From assembly GCF_026213295.1 (NCBI RefSeq), contig NC_079414.1, positions 9,028,327 to 9,092,326 on the forward strand: a stretch of 64,000 nt of DNA. The letters are read 5' to 3'. The stretch is from Gadus chalcogrammus (taxonomy: Eukaryota; Chordata; Actinopteri; Gadiformes; Gadidae). Shown piece by piece: positions 10,650 through 64,000 of this stretch (the stretch's first letter is position 1; the number at the start of each line of letters is the position of its first letter). Both the position numbers and the translations under genes were made by a program. The notes beneath the pieces were generated by a model. The model searched no databases and had not been told where the DNA came from. It saw only the letters and a program-made list of their open reading frames with translations.

Positions 10650-12062
10650 TAACATAATACAGATAAACAGGGTGCGATTTGTGAAAAAACCAGAGGGGGT
10701 GATAATTTTGAGAGACATTTTATTCAGGAAAAATAACCACACAACAGTGTGAAAACTTATGAAAACAGTTGATCTTGTGACCTTGTGTATCTAAACCTTA
10801 CACTTAGGCTTCATAACGTAGGCGGTAGGCCAATTTTGAACGTGAACTTAACCACTGCATTTGCAGAAATATTTTCTCATAGCTAATATTGTTTTTAAAT
10901 GTGCCAAATAAAAAAAAAAAAAAAAATTTCCCGATATCAGTTCAACAGAAAATATGAAATACCACCATGTGCTGTCAAGACGTTTTTTTTTTTTTTTATG
11001 GGTTAATCGGGTAGACTATAGGTCAGACTACGAAAACAGTCCGCTCTGATGACGCACTTCAGCCTCTTTTTTTTGCTTTCCTGTTGGCGGATCGATAGCA
11101 GCGTGGTGACCCTGCTTCAACCACATCTCTGCAAATCTGCGGGCCGGGAAGGAGGCAACATCTGGTGCATTTACAGAGATGAAAAGCAGATTGTGCAGTG
11201 TGGACACATTCATTCTGTTTCTGCCATCTGTAAGAATGTGGTTCATAGCGCTGAAACCTCTTTCACACTCGGCTGTGGACACTAGGAGCGTGGAGACAGC
11301 GGTGAGAACTTTGCGCATGCTCTCTCCTGTGACACCGTGACATTTAAACTCATGGAACTCCTTCAGGAGTATGGGACTGGTTGCGGCCTCAACAGCAAGA
11401 GTTTTGTGTATGGCGAGAAGTTTTTCATCGCCGTAGAGGATGCGCTCGTCTTCATCAGATGGCCAGTTTGATGGATTTAGAGCGGCGGCGGCAGAGATTA
11501 TCCCGTTGTCATCCACCCTGAGCTCACGCGCGACGCCTCTGACTCGCTCCCGGTAGATCAAAATCACAAAATGAAGACGGACCCTGTGTATTTTGGTTGT
11601 TAATTATTACGATGTAATGGTGAAAATACTTTGGGTGGGGGGGATCATTTTTATCCCCACCGAGGATAAAAATAATTCAGCAGAGGGTAGGAAGTGTAAA
11701 CCAGAGGGGGGGATAATCCCCACCATCCCCACCGGCAAATCGCACCCTGCAGATAACGGATCGCTTGATAACACTCGTTTTTACTTTATATTTGTATTAT
11801 ATTTAATTGTTTAATCAAATTTAGCTAGTAAACTGAGTGTTTAAGGTGGGTTTCAAAAAACATTCGCGCTCATGTTGCCAAAGGCGAAAAACATAATACA
11901 GAAAACGGATCGCTAGATAACACTTGTTTTTACTTTATATTTGTATTGTATTTAATTGTTTAATCAAATTTAGCAAGTAAACTGAGTGTTTAAAGCAGGT
12001 CAAGGACGAAATAGCACAATACAGATAACGGATCGCTAGATAACACTTGTTTTTACTTTATG
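10650..12062. repeat. Tandem array of 124-148 bp units, interrupted by a hAT
   Basis: Units beginning CAGATAACGGATCGCTAGATAAC occur at 11750, 11898 and 12022, with a fragment before the hAT at 10650-10667. Each contains the same AT-rich body (TTTTTACTTTATATTTG...). No gene is seen in the array or in 12063-12480. Confidence 0.75.
10668..11749 (-). mobile_element. hAT transposon with partial transposase, 7-of-8 target duplication
   Basis: The ends CAGGGTGCGATTTG and CAAATCGCACCCTG are inverted copies, and the flanking octamers CAGATAAA and CAGATAAC differ at one base. A minus-strand frame (11028-11567, 179 residues) encodes the C-terminal part of a KIAA1586-like hAT transposase. It shows the TAECERGFSAMN and RNRMNVSTLHNLLF dimerisation motifs. 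The catalytic N-terminal part is absent. It inserted into one unit of a tandem array that resumes at 11750. Confidence 0.8.
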
Positions 12063-12492
12063 TATTGAAGCTTGAAGGTTCGCGAATGTACGTAAGCAAC
12101 CCTTACGTGCCCGGTACAAATTTGGCACCCGGTACAAATTTGGCGTGACACCGCCGCGGCCCCTCCCCCACATTAAACATCCCGCTTCGAACGGTGAATT
12201 CTTTACGCCTAGCAGCTATAAAAAGCTATAAAAGCTATAAAAAATACAAAATGACTATTAATGCAGGCATTAATACTTCCTTTAAGTATATTCATGGAAG
12301 TACGGGTATTGGGACACGGCACATGATATGTTCATGATGTCCATGATTGAGTCAAGAGATCAGGGTTCGCTTTAACATATGCGACTCGAATTAGACCACT
12401 GTACTTTTACCATGGCAGTGTGACCACATTTCTTTAAACAATCTTATTGTAAAGAGTATTTATAAGTAGGGATAACATTTGCAGCAGCTCAC

Positions 12493-12693
12493 CTCGCCCA
12501 TGCGGTGCTCCAACCGCACAACGGAGGGGATGCTGCGGAGGAAGTCCTCCAAGCTATGGTGGCCAAGCTTACTGTGCGGGATTAGCTCCCCGCACAGCGA
12601 GCGGTACTCGGTTTGAAGCCGGCCGATTGACACCCCCTCCTTTGAGGAAAGCAGCACCGACCTCAACATTTTTTTAATTGATTCACCATCCAT
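12493..12693 (-). CDS. tdrd7: tdrd7, first coding exon (LOTUS/OST-HTH domain), rest outside window
   Basis: The ATG at 12693 opens a 67-codon exon ending at a GGCGAG|GTGAGC donor. The protein starts MDGESIKKMLRSVL and continues with RLQTEYRSL and LEDFLRSIPSVVRLE. These are the hallmarks of the first LOTUS domain of TDRD7, a germ-granule and lens RNA-granule scaffold with tandem LOTUS and Tudor domains; the LOTUS domain binds the DEAD-box helicase Vasa and RNA. Length and splice phase match the mammalian first coding exon as I remember it. The gene reads leftwards, so the intron runs through the transposons at 1-12.4 kb and the Tudor exons lie outside. TDRD5 also has LOTUS domains but fits less well. 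Confidence 0.85.
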
Positions 12694-12699
12694 CTTGAA

Positions 12700-14240
12700 G
12701 GGTTTTGGGGGGGAAAGTGCGAAAAGTAAAGTTACACGTGTACATTTGGTAGTTAGCGGTCATCGACACGTACGATTATCCAACACATTAAGGCAAAAAG
12801 GATGTCAGAACAATCCACAATAAGTATTAAATGACGTAGTCTTGAACAATCTAGAAGCAAATGGCGAAATTAAGCAACAAAAAATTTACATTTGCGTTAA
12901 CTTTCCTTCGACTAACTTACCATTGACCGTCTTCCTCTGGTTTTGTCCCGAGAGTGTAAGGTTGAAAGGTCAAATGGTATTCAATGGCTGCCATGTGTTT
13001 TGTAAACTTTATTTCAACCACACTTCTGACAAAAAATACAGACTGGCGAAAAATACGATCTGTTAAAACAATTCGTTCGTAGAAATGTATTAAATGCTAA
13101 AGTACAGTTTTAAATTGATTTAGAAAATATTCAACAAAACAATACATTCTTGAAGTTCAAGGTTCATATATATGTGGTCATATTTTACTCCACATATTGA
13201 AGAAAGGAAGAATGGTGCAGTGATGTCTAATTTAAGGGAAGCTAATACTACTGAACTTTAGTAACTTTGAAGATGGACTTATTCGATAATGTATTTTATA
13301 GATTACCGGTTATTAATTTTTTGTTACCAGTGTATTTCAGGTATGCATATGGTGATCAATGGGTTTTGCTTGCGGCTAATAAATGTTTTGTATAGAAATA
13401 TACATGTGTTTATTGATGTATTTAATATACGTTTAATATCAGCGTATTAGAGACACATATTTGTCAGGTGTATTTTTTTTTTGATATACATGTGTTCGCC
13501 TACAGTGTGGGCATGGAATTTCCTTTTTTGGCCATTTTTGCAAAATTACTTAAAATCCTTATCATTACCCACTTACAGCCACTGAGTTAGAAGTACTGAC
13601 ATGAAAATTAAACAAGTCAATCATCTGTGGAACGGGCAGGGCTCGAAAAACTGATTTCCAGACCCACCGAGTGGCATTGGACAGTAAGTACGTCAATCAA
13701 ACGGTCGTACTGCACTCCCCCTCCCCCGCTCCCCGCGCGACCCCTTCGTGCACGTACTCAAAATTCGTGACCCAGAGCTCTTGGAATGGGTGGAGTCAGA
13801 GTCAGCGTTGAAGGAGAGGGGGTAGGACCATTTGAGTTGTGTATTTTCAAAATCTGCTGGCATTTCGCAAATCCCATACCCAACCTATAGATTAACGTCC
13901 AGTCAATAGTTACATTCATTCCTTTAATTAGACCTCAGTCATACCATACTCGTACAGAAAACACAAGACTTTAATTTTTAATTTTAATTTAAAAACATTT
14001 ATGAAACATTATGATATTTTACGAGCACAATTCAATAAAACTTTTTTGTTGTGAATTCCTCACTTATCTATACGTTTTCAAAATCAACACTGATAAAAGT
14101 ATATACACTGCATCTCACCCCCCCCCCCCCCCCCCCAAAAAAATATATAATTTCCCAGCTCAACATGCGAGAAAGATTAAAAAAAATATACGCTATATTA
14201 AAATGCTCTGTCTATTAAATACAGTGGTTTAATTTAAATA
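12700..14240. other. Spacer between tdrd7 and stra6l
   Basis: AT-rich sequence with no convincing exon on either strand. It presumably holds the tdrd7 promoter and 5' leader near 12700-12900 and a poly(C) run at about 14119-14136. No TATA box or other element could be assigned with confidence. Confidence 0.5.
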
Positions 14241-14331
14241 AAGGGGATATGTTTGACTGAATGGTGTGTAGGCCGTGGCTTCTGGTGGATCTGGACCTCG
14301 GCTGCTACCCCAACGCTGCTCAGCAGGCGTA

Positions 14332-14450
14332 CCATGCTGCCCTTTACCATGCTGCTGGTCCTCCCCTTAACCATGCTGTTGATCCCCCTCTTAACCATGC
14401 TGTTGGTCCCCCTCTTAACCATGCTTCTGGTTCCACCTCTTAACCCTGCT
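14332..14450. repeat. 24-bp minisatellite
   Basis: About four to five copies of a unit like ACCATGCTGTTGGTCCCCCT plus CTTA. It opens frames on both strands that are repeat artefacts. From here to 15180 no gene is seen. Confidence 0.85.
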
Positions 14451-15220
14451 GCAGGTGAATTGATTATAATTTTGATCACATCTCTCACTTCACTGTAGGT
14501 GTGTGCACCAAACTGTGGTTACCTTGGTGTGGTTACCTATTATTCAGAACCATAATTCCAGAGTTTACCATTTAATTAGATCCATGTGATTTAATATTTT
14601 GTTGCATGCTTCTTTATCTTAATAATATACTGGATTGGATATTCTCTGGCCAATATAGAAAGCACAATACATTATGTTGGGTCAAAAGTTTAATTTATAT
14701 CAAAAAACATTATTTGGTTTGTGTAAAAACATGAAAGTGTAAAAGCAAAAACAATTCAAACTAACAAATAGGTGATATATGAATTTTTACAATGATCAAA
14801 ATTCTGGAGGACAGATTTATATTGGATACAACTCCAAAACCTCCCCATACCCATAGATTACCAACAATAATAATAATAACAAAAGCATCAACACTAACAG
14901 CATTCAAATGCAAGATGCCTCACCTTTCCAAAAGATGATATATCTATGATAAAAAAACATTGGTTGTTTAATTGTTTCATGTATTAAATGATACATTCTT
15001 ATGGTATTACATTGCATCGATATGTTTGAATAGCATCAGAGTTTGAGACAGGATGGAAAGACAACCAACCTCTTCAGGATGTTTTCATGGCAGCCTCAAA
15101 AGCTCCACAATGGATTCTCTCTTTAGTCTAGCGGGTCAGTGGAACCGAGGCATAACCTTTACACTATGGTGGTCTAAACTCAATACGATGGTGGTTGGTT
15201 TAGACTCCACACGATAGTGG

Positions 15221-39575
<24,355 letters not shown>

Positions 39576-39594
39576 GGCTGCGTTAGGATGAGGT

Positions 39595-39760
39595 TAGTGA
39601 TGGGTCGTTCGCGACCGAATCAGTTCTTCTTTAACAAGAACGAAGGGAACTGATTCTTCTCCCTCGTTTATCTCGTTCGTTCTCAGACTCAACATTTTGT
39701 CTCGTCAATCTGTCTGTTCTTTCATGGTTCGTTCTCCACCCGGGTCCCCCACCATCATTG
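39595..39760. mobile_element. hAT-type MITE end directly upstream of the stra6l start
   Basis: TAGTGATGGGTCGTTCGCGA begins 20 bases from the proposed stra6l ATG and is the typical end of a fish MITE. The following GAATCAGTTCTTC...GAACTGATTC palindrome is also typical of it. The far end was not located. Confidence 0.5.
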
Positions 39761-39929
39761 CTAAATCAAGTCTATTATTGTTAGCAGAGTCACACTCTCA
39801 CGGCAGAATAATAATTCTAATACATGACAGATAACTTCTCTAGAGGAACTTCCTTACATACATGGTATGTAAGGAATGTGGAATGTGTGTTGGTTTGATG
39901 TTGTGTTTGTGAGTGTATGTATGCTAATG

Positions 39930-40046
<117 letters not shown>

Positions 40047-40281
40047 AGGCACCCCAGCAGAGCCGGGTGTCTGTGGTTCATCTGCCACACACACACTTCC
40101 GTTCTGTTCACATCTGTTCACGCCTGGGTCAGACGCACAGCGGAGGCACACACAGTATCTCCGATAAACAGGATACAAGATACACTGTACGTTCAGGGTA
40201 ATTATAATGTGGAGGTTGTGTTCAATGGTGCAATCATTGTGATGGACAGAAAAGGAGAAGTTTTATATTTACATTGGTGTG

Positions 40282-40314
<33 letters not shown>

Positions 40315-40373
40315 TCACTCTCTTGTTCATCTGCAACAATAAATGAAGGCAGACCTTCTCTGCTTAAGACACT

Positions 40374-40379
40374 TTTATT
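40374..40379 (-). terminator. Polyadenylation signal of the Kazal inhibitor gene
   Basis: AATAAA on the minus strand, about 84 bases beyond the stop codon at 40463. Confidence 0.6.
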
Positions 40380-40462
40380 GTTATCATGCTTGGTTTTCCA
40401 AGGTAACCAAGGAGTAAGTCCGAGACTTGTTCCCTTATTGCCGACATCATTTCCTGGGCAGA

Positions 40463-41814
40463 TCAGCAGTTGCCCTCCTTGGATATCATAATGTTTGTTT
40501 TGGTGATTCTGGAGAAAGAGATGGGACGGGAATTTATTTAGCGGTATTCTTGATTGTGTTCATGATTTGCGATAATGCTTAGAGACGAAGCATGCATGCA
40601 TGTGCAGCATGTTTTCAAAGAATTTACAAAAAATGCTTTAGAGGAGATATGGTAGATCACTTTGAAATAGCTGAGACTAATGAAAGTCAGTCTCTCTTCT
40701 GCTTTTTTCACAACTCAAATCATATCTACAGCCGTAGGGACAACTCGATTATACAGGTGTCTTTATTTAGTACTTATATAGTACTCGTACTATTCAGATT
40801 TGAATACTTGCACTGCTCTATTTATATCTATTTTGTGTGTGCGTGTGTGTGTGAGAGAGATAGAGGGTAGTAACAGAGGATGTTTGTTCACTTACTGCCT
40901 CTCCACACACAGGACGCACTCGTTGCCATAGGTTACGCCGTCACTGCCACACATGGGGTCAAGGTTCAGAGGGCACGCCAGCTCCTCAAGGTCATGGCAG
41001 GCCGGCTGTAGGCAGGAGGGGTACCGTCGTCACCGTGGAGATACACACTAGATAGTGCTGGGATTGGCCAGTTATGGGAGGGTTTCATGTGCTCCACAGA
41101 TCAGGCCACTGGGGAGGGATTCAACCCCTTTGGTGGAGCCGGAGCCGACACTCATCCCCAGAAACTACGAAGGCCTACTTTTAACCCCCATAAACCCTCT
41201 TCATATTCATATTTGTATCACTACTGTTATACAAAAAATGTGATACATCCCAATTAATTACCACGTGGGATTCCGAGGGACAGATTTGTTAAGAAACCAA
41301 GATCTGATTCAGACTGGCTCAGACACACAAGCTTTCTGCCCTTCAACCATTCCCTCTTGTCTTAATTCATCATCAAGTCAAGTGCTTAGAAACGGTTGGT
41401 CTTTTAAGATCACGCTTTATAGGGGAAGTGAGTTGAGTTAAATTTACCTTTCGAGGTAATCCTGGCTCCTCCGCACCACCTGTTAAACAGTTTCAGTTTC
41501 AGACGCAACAGAGAAAAACACTTTTTTTTATCAAGACTTCAGATTCCTGAAATAATGTTAAATTGTACATAATGTATGCTTTGAATAGCAAACCGGATGT
41601 TAGCATCGTGTGTCCCACAAGTTAATCATTAACAATCTGCCCCAGTCTCCAAATAATACAAATAGTACTACAAATATTAACACTAGGTATCCACAGATAC
41701 TCTGTAAATACCTAATCATAATAAGTTGTTAGGAATCATATTTGACTCAGTTTTACCGGTAACGACGAAGACCGCCAGGAGCCCAAAGACAACACCTGCT
41801 CTTCCAGTCAACAT
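40463..41814 (-). CDS. Secreted Kazal-type serine protease inhibitor (SPINK-like), complete
   Basis: Four exons: 41757-41814, 41448-41479, 40896-41005 and 40463-40508, all GT-AG and in phase, giving 81 residues. Residues 1-20 ([20 protein letters not shown]) form a signal peptide. The single Kazal domain starts at Cys-33, with spacing C-x7-C-x7-C-x10-C-x2-C-x17-C and the [12 protein letters not shown] core, and ends exactly at the C-terminal Cys. By Kazal convention the P1 residue is two after the second Cys: Leu in [10 protein letters not shown] Leu P1 would favour chymotrypsin- or elastase-like targets over trypsin (inference). It resembles the SPINK2/SPINK4 size class, but I cannot assign an orthologue. 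Confidence 0.88.
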
Positions 41815-41948
41815 GTTTCAGGATAATAGGAACTCACAACGTAGAGAGCTGTCACAGCTCACTGTGTCACCTGCTGTGGGATCTCAGCAGGTGACACAAA
41901 CACAAAAACACTCACAGAAAAACACTTGCATGCATGTACACAGTCACA

Positions 41949-41959
41949 CATACACACAC

Positions 41960-42017
<58 letters not shown>

Positions 42018-42120
42018 CAGGGAAGCACGCATGTAATCACTCACACACACACACTGACAACACACACACACACACACATACACTCAGACACACACACACA
42101 CACACACACGCATGCATGTA
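41949..42120. repeat. Interrupted (CA)n array
   Basis: CA repeats broken by short unique pieces, upstream of the Kazal gene start. Confidence 0.95.
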
Positions 42121-42677
42121 CACACTCAAACACAAACGTCCACACTTACATTCTCTGTTTGTCAGCACAGTTTCATAATGTTCCTTTAGCCAAAGTAAGG
42201 CCATTTAGCAAAAAAATACACACATTTTAGTGTTTTCACTCGTTTCACTGCGACATAAATTTAAAAATCGAAGAAGGCATCTTGATTGTTTTACAATTTA
42301 GTTCAACTGTGATCCTGAATAGCTGCGTGAAACGTGTGTAACGGGGGCAGCTCGAGCTCATCTACTTCCATTGAATTTGGCTAACTAATGCTAACTCGGT
42401 CTAATGAAGTTCTGGTCTGATGGAGGAAGCCAAACGGTACAGTCCTTCTCATTTGATCATGATAAGGTGGAAGATAAGATTTTGTGTAAATTTCCTTTGA
42501 CACAAAATGTCTATAGCAACTCTTATCTTATATTAACACATAGCGCCGACAGTAATGCACACTGTCCCTGACAGTCCTATAGGGAGCTATCTGAAGAGCT
42601 GACGAACACACACACAGATTCTTTTCAAAATGTATCAATTTATTTATTTATGTAAATAGTTAACTTTATACAACAAG

Positions 42678-43505
42678 TTACAGACTTAAACAGCTGTTAT
42701 TTAATACTTTGAAATGTAAACAAACAATATTGAAGAAAACACCACGACACCTGGGTCCATCTTTCTCCTCCGCTTCCATTTCCTCCACCTCTCTTTCAAA
42801 ATAAACCATTCCTTTGATCTCCTCCTCTCTGTCAAAATAAGAGTTTGGGAGCGCTCTCTGTGTGTTGCGTTTCAGGCTGATGTTGGCCTGTAAAGTGTCC
42901 AGGCAGTGGGCTGGCTGATGGGTCACGGTGGGGTCTACTTCCTGGAAGTCGTGCTGGGAGCCCCCTGTGCAGCAGCTCTATGGAAAGCTGAGTGTTAGCC
43001 GCTGTGGTCCCTGGTAGGCGCTGGTCCCGGGTAACACGCACTCACTTTGGGGGGCAACATCAACACGGTCTAAAAAGGTCTCCATACATGTTGGTGGTTC
43101 ACCTTAAGCTCCCAATCAACAGGGTTATCTGAGGAAGACGAAGGGGGGGAAGGGCGAGGTCTTGGCGCACTCTCTGGTGACCGCGCACGCTCTGGAGACA
43201 GTGCATGCTCCGTGGTCAGGAGCATTCAGTACACATGGCGGAGGGGAAGGGATGGCAGTTCTACAATGTGACGTAAACATCTAGAAAGTACGAGCGTGTG
43301 GTGGACAACAAGCCTACCGGCTGCTAGTTGATGAGGAGCTCTGTTTGGCACGGCTACGTCTTCACTGAAGTTCCTCCATCACTGTACAGCAGCACACGAC
43401 CCCACACACACACAGATGTCCACACACCATGGGGGCGGAAACAGGTGAGATAGCCCCCATGATGTTGCACTTCTCTGTGATCACATTACCTACGACTGTT
43501 GACAT
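42678..43505 (-). CDS. Candidate small three-exon gene, function unknown
   Basis: Three minus-strand segments join in frame with GT-AG borders: 43490-43505 (MSTVV plus one base), 43103-43128 (ends WELK) and 42678-42957 (starts SCCTGG, ends at TAA). The product would be 113 residues with an acidic helical stretch around FDREEEIKG and EREVEEMEAEEKD. AATAAA-type signals on the minus strand lie near 42632-42645. Against it: the start context is weak, the first two exons are tiny, and the Cys-rich tail after residue 85 looks less protein-like. It could instead be the 3' part of a larger gene or chance open frame. I recognise no family. Confidence 0.38.
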
Positions 43506-43550
43506 GAATGGATGGTGTCTTTTTACAGAGTTCGGATAAACATTCTAGAG

Positions 43551-43690
43551 GCAGACCCAGGCCTGTACACCTCTAGACATGAAGAGCCTGGCCCCTATGG
43601 CTACAGACCTGCAGACCCAGGCCCGTATACCTCTAGACATGAAGAGCCTGGCCCCTATGGCTACAGACCTGCAGACCCAGGCCTGTACAT
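43551..43690. repeat. 60-bp minisatellite, 2.3 copies
   Basis: A unit starting GCAGACCCAGGCC is repeated at 43551, 43611 and 43671 with few changes. It opens a plus-strand frame (43512-43940) that I regard as an artefact. Confidence 0.85.
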
Positions 43691-44767
43691 CTATGCGGAC
43701 CCTCCACCAACATCCTCCAATCTGAGCTTAGCTTCCACTCAGCGGCCGTACAACCATCTGCTTAAACACCGACGACCACACACCCTATCAAGACATGACG
43801 AAGCAGAAACCCAGAACACCCGGTCAAACGGACGCTTCTCTAATGCAGTGACAATCTGCATAAGAAAGGTCCGGCCCCAAAGTCTTACATTACCCTCGCT
43901 GACGATTCAAGTCTCTTTTTTCAAAGCAATACAAAAGTGAAATAATCCAACAAGTTCTAGGTTACATTAATTTAAAATCGACAGGATAGAACAGGATTTC
44001 ATCCATTTTATGGACTTCATTATAAAAAACACCCGTGCTAGGTAACGAAGAGGAGCCCAGCAAGAAAGTAGACCCTGAATAAAAAAATAAAAGCAATCAA
44101 TCTATGAGTCCTCGATTGATCAGCCTGATGATCGATGATGATGATGATCAGTTGGCAGTTGGAACATTCTTTGAGTTGGACTGATCTTTGTCCAGTTGTT
44201 GATGAGGATGTCGTTGTTGGAGTACAGTGTAGCTGTTGTTGCTGTAGTACAGTGTTGTCATTTCACGGTACACACCCACGCACACATACACGAGTAAAAA
44301 GATAACCAACTCTATTAACCATCAAGTGTTTGAACCAACAACCTCAAGCTGCCCGCTAGCGGCAGGTCTACTGCCTAGTGGTCGCCAGGACGCAGCCACA
44401 CCATTGGTTCCCCCCCCCAACCCCATCCTCCTGTGCTCCGTCCTTTGTTCAAGTCTCTGGGCCCCCCCTGGGGACGCCCCTCGCCCTTCAGCGCTGTGTC
44501 CTCCGGGGCCCGGGAGCTTACTTCTTGCATTGATTTGTACTTGTGTCACTTGGGGGTCAAGGGCCGCCGCCTCGTCTTCCAGAGGCCGTGCGTCGGCCCA
44601 CAGCTCCACTGAACAATTTGGAGACGTATAAAAAAAAGCAACAAAACATTCTGCAATAACATTTTGTTAAAAAAACGAGGTTGCCTTTGGCCCCTCCTAG
44701 TCCACTGGTCCTTGATGCTGGTGGAGGGTGTCCTTCCCCCCCTCCCCCCTGCTGGCGGAGCGCGGCA

Positions 44768-64000
<19,233 letters not shown>

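Noticed and set aside
43512..43940. Plus-strand 142-residue frame rich in Pro-Gly-Tyr
   Set aside because: Its first half is the 60-bp minisatellite, and the rest has no family resemblance or splice support.

Overview
This window looks like nuclear DNA from a teleost fish. The genes are intron-rich vertebrate genes (tdrd7, stra6l, a Kazal-type inhibitor, abca1), and the spaces between them hold fish-type hAT transposons, a DIRS retrotransposon, L2-like LINE tails and tRNA-derived SINE sequence. The very high load of long (AC)n, (AG)n and minisatellite arrays is reminiscent of cod-like (gadiform) genomes; that lineage call is only an inference. I see no bacterial, phage or CRISPR features. All genes were read by eye from splice signals, reading frame and remembered vertebrate protein families, without any search.

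Layout. 1-12.1 kb is a transposon graveyard: an L2-like LINE 3' end, then a 7.8 kb hAT element (2246-10004) containing at least three further hAT-type insertions, two of them with perfect 8-bp target duplications, then another hAT (10668-11749) inside a tandem array. This sequence lies in the first intron of tdrd7, whose first coding exon (LOTUS domain) is at 12493-12693 on the minus strand; the rest of tdrd7 would be beyond base 1. From 15.2 to 39.6 kb, minus strand, is stra6l (RBPR2-type retinol-binding-protein receptor). Its 17 coding exons join in one frame to 617 codons. Intron 1 holds a DIRS element (33031-37408) inside an older fold-back repeat, and intron 2 holds a decayed ZMYM1-like hAT transposase (24619-30458).

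From 40.46 to 41.81 kb, minus strand, is a complete four-exon secreted Kazal inhibitor of 81 residues. At 42.68-43.51 kb three exon-like segments on the minus strand join in frame into a possible 113-residue protein that I do not recognise. From 44.77 kb to the right edge is abca1, minus strand: 40 coding exons joining in one open frame of 1993 residues plus stop, equivalent to about residue 270 to the C-terminus of the mammalian protein. The 5' exons are beyond base 64000.

The recognised genes all lie on the minus strand. Two act in lipid or retinoid transport: ABCA1 exports cholesterol and phospholipid to apolipoprotein A-I, and STRA6L imports retinol from its plasma carrier. They are neighbours, not an operon. 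The most distinctive feature of the introns is that minisatellites and dinucleotide arrays start directly at splice sites, in several cases copying the splice signal itself into tandem decoys.
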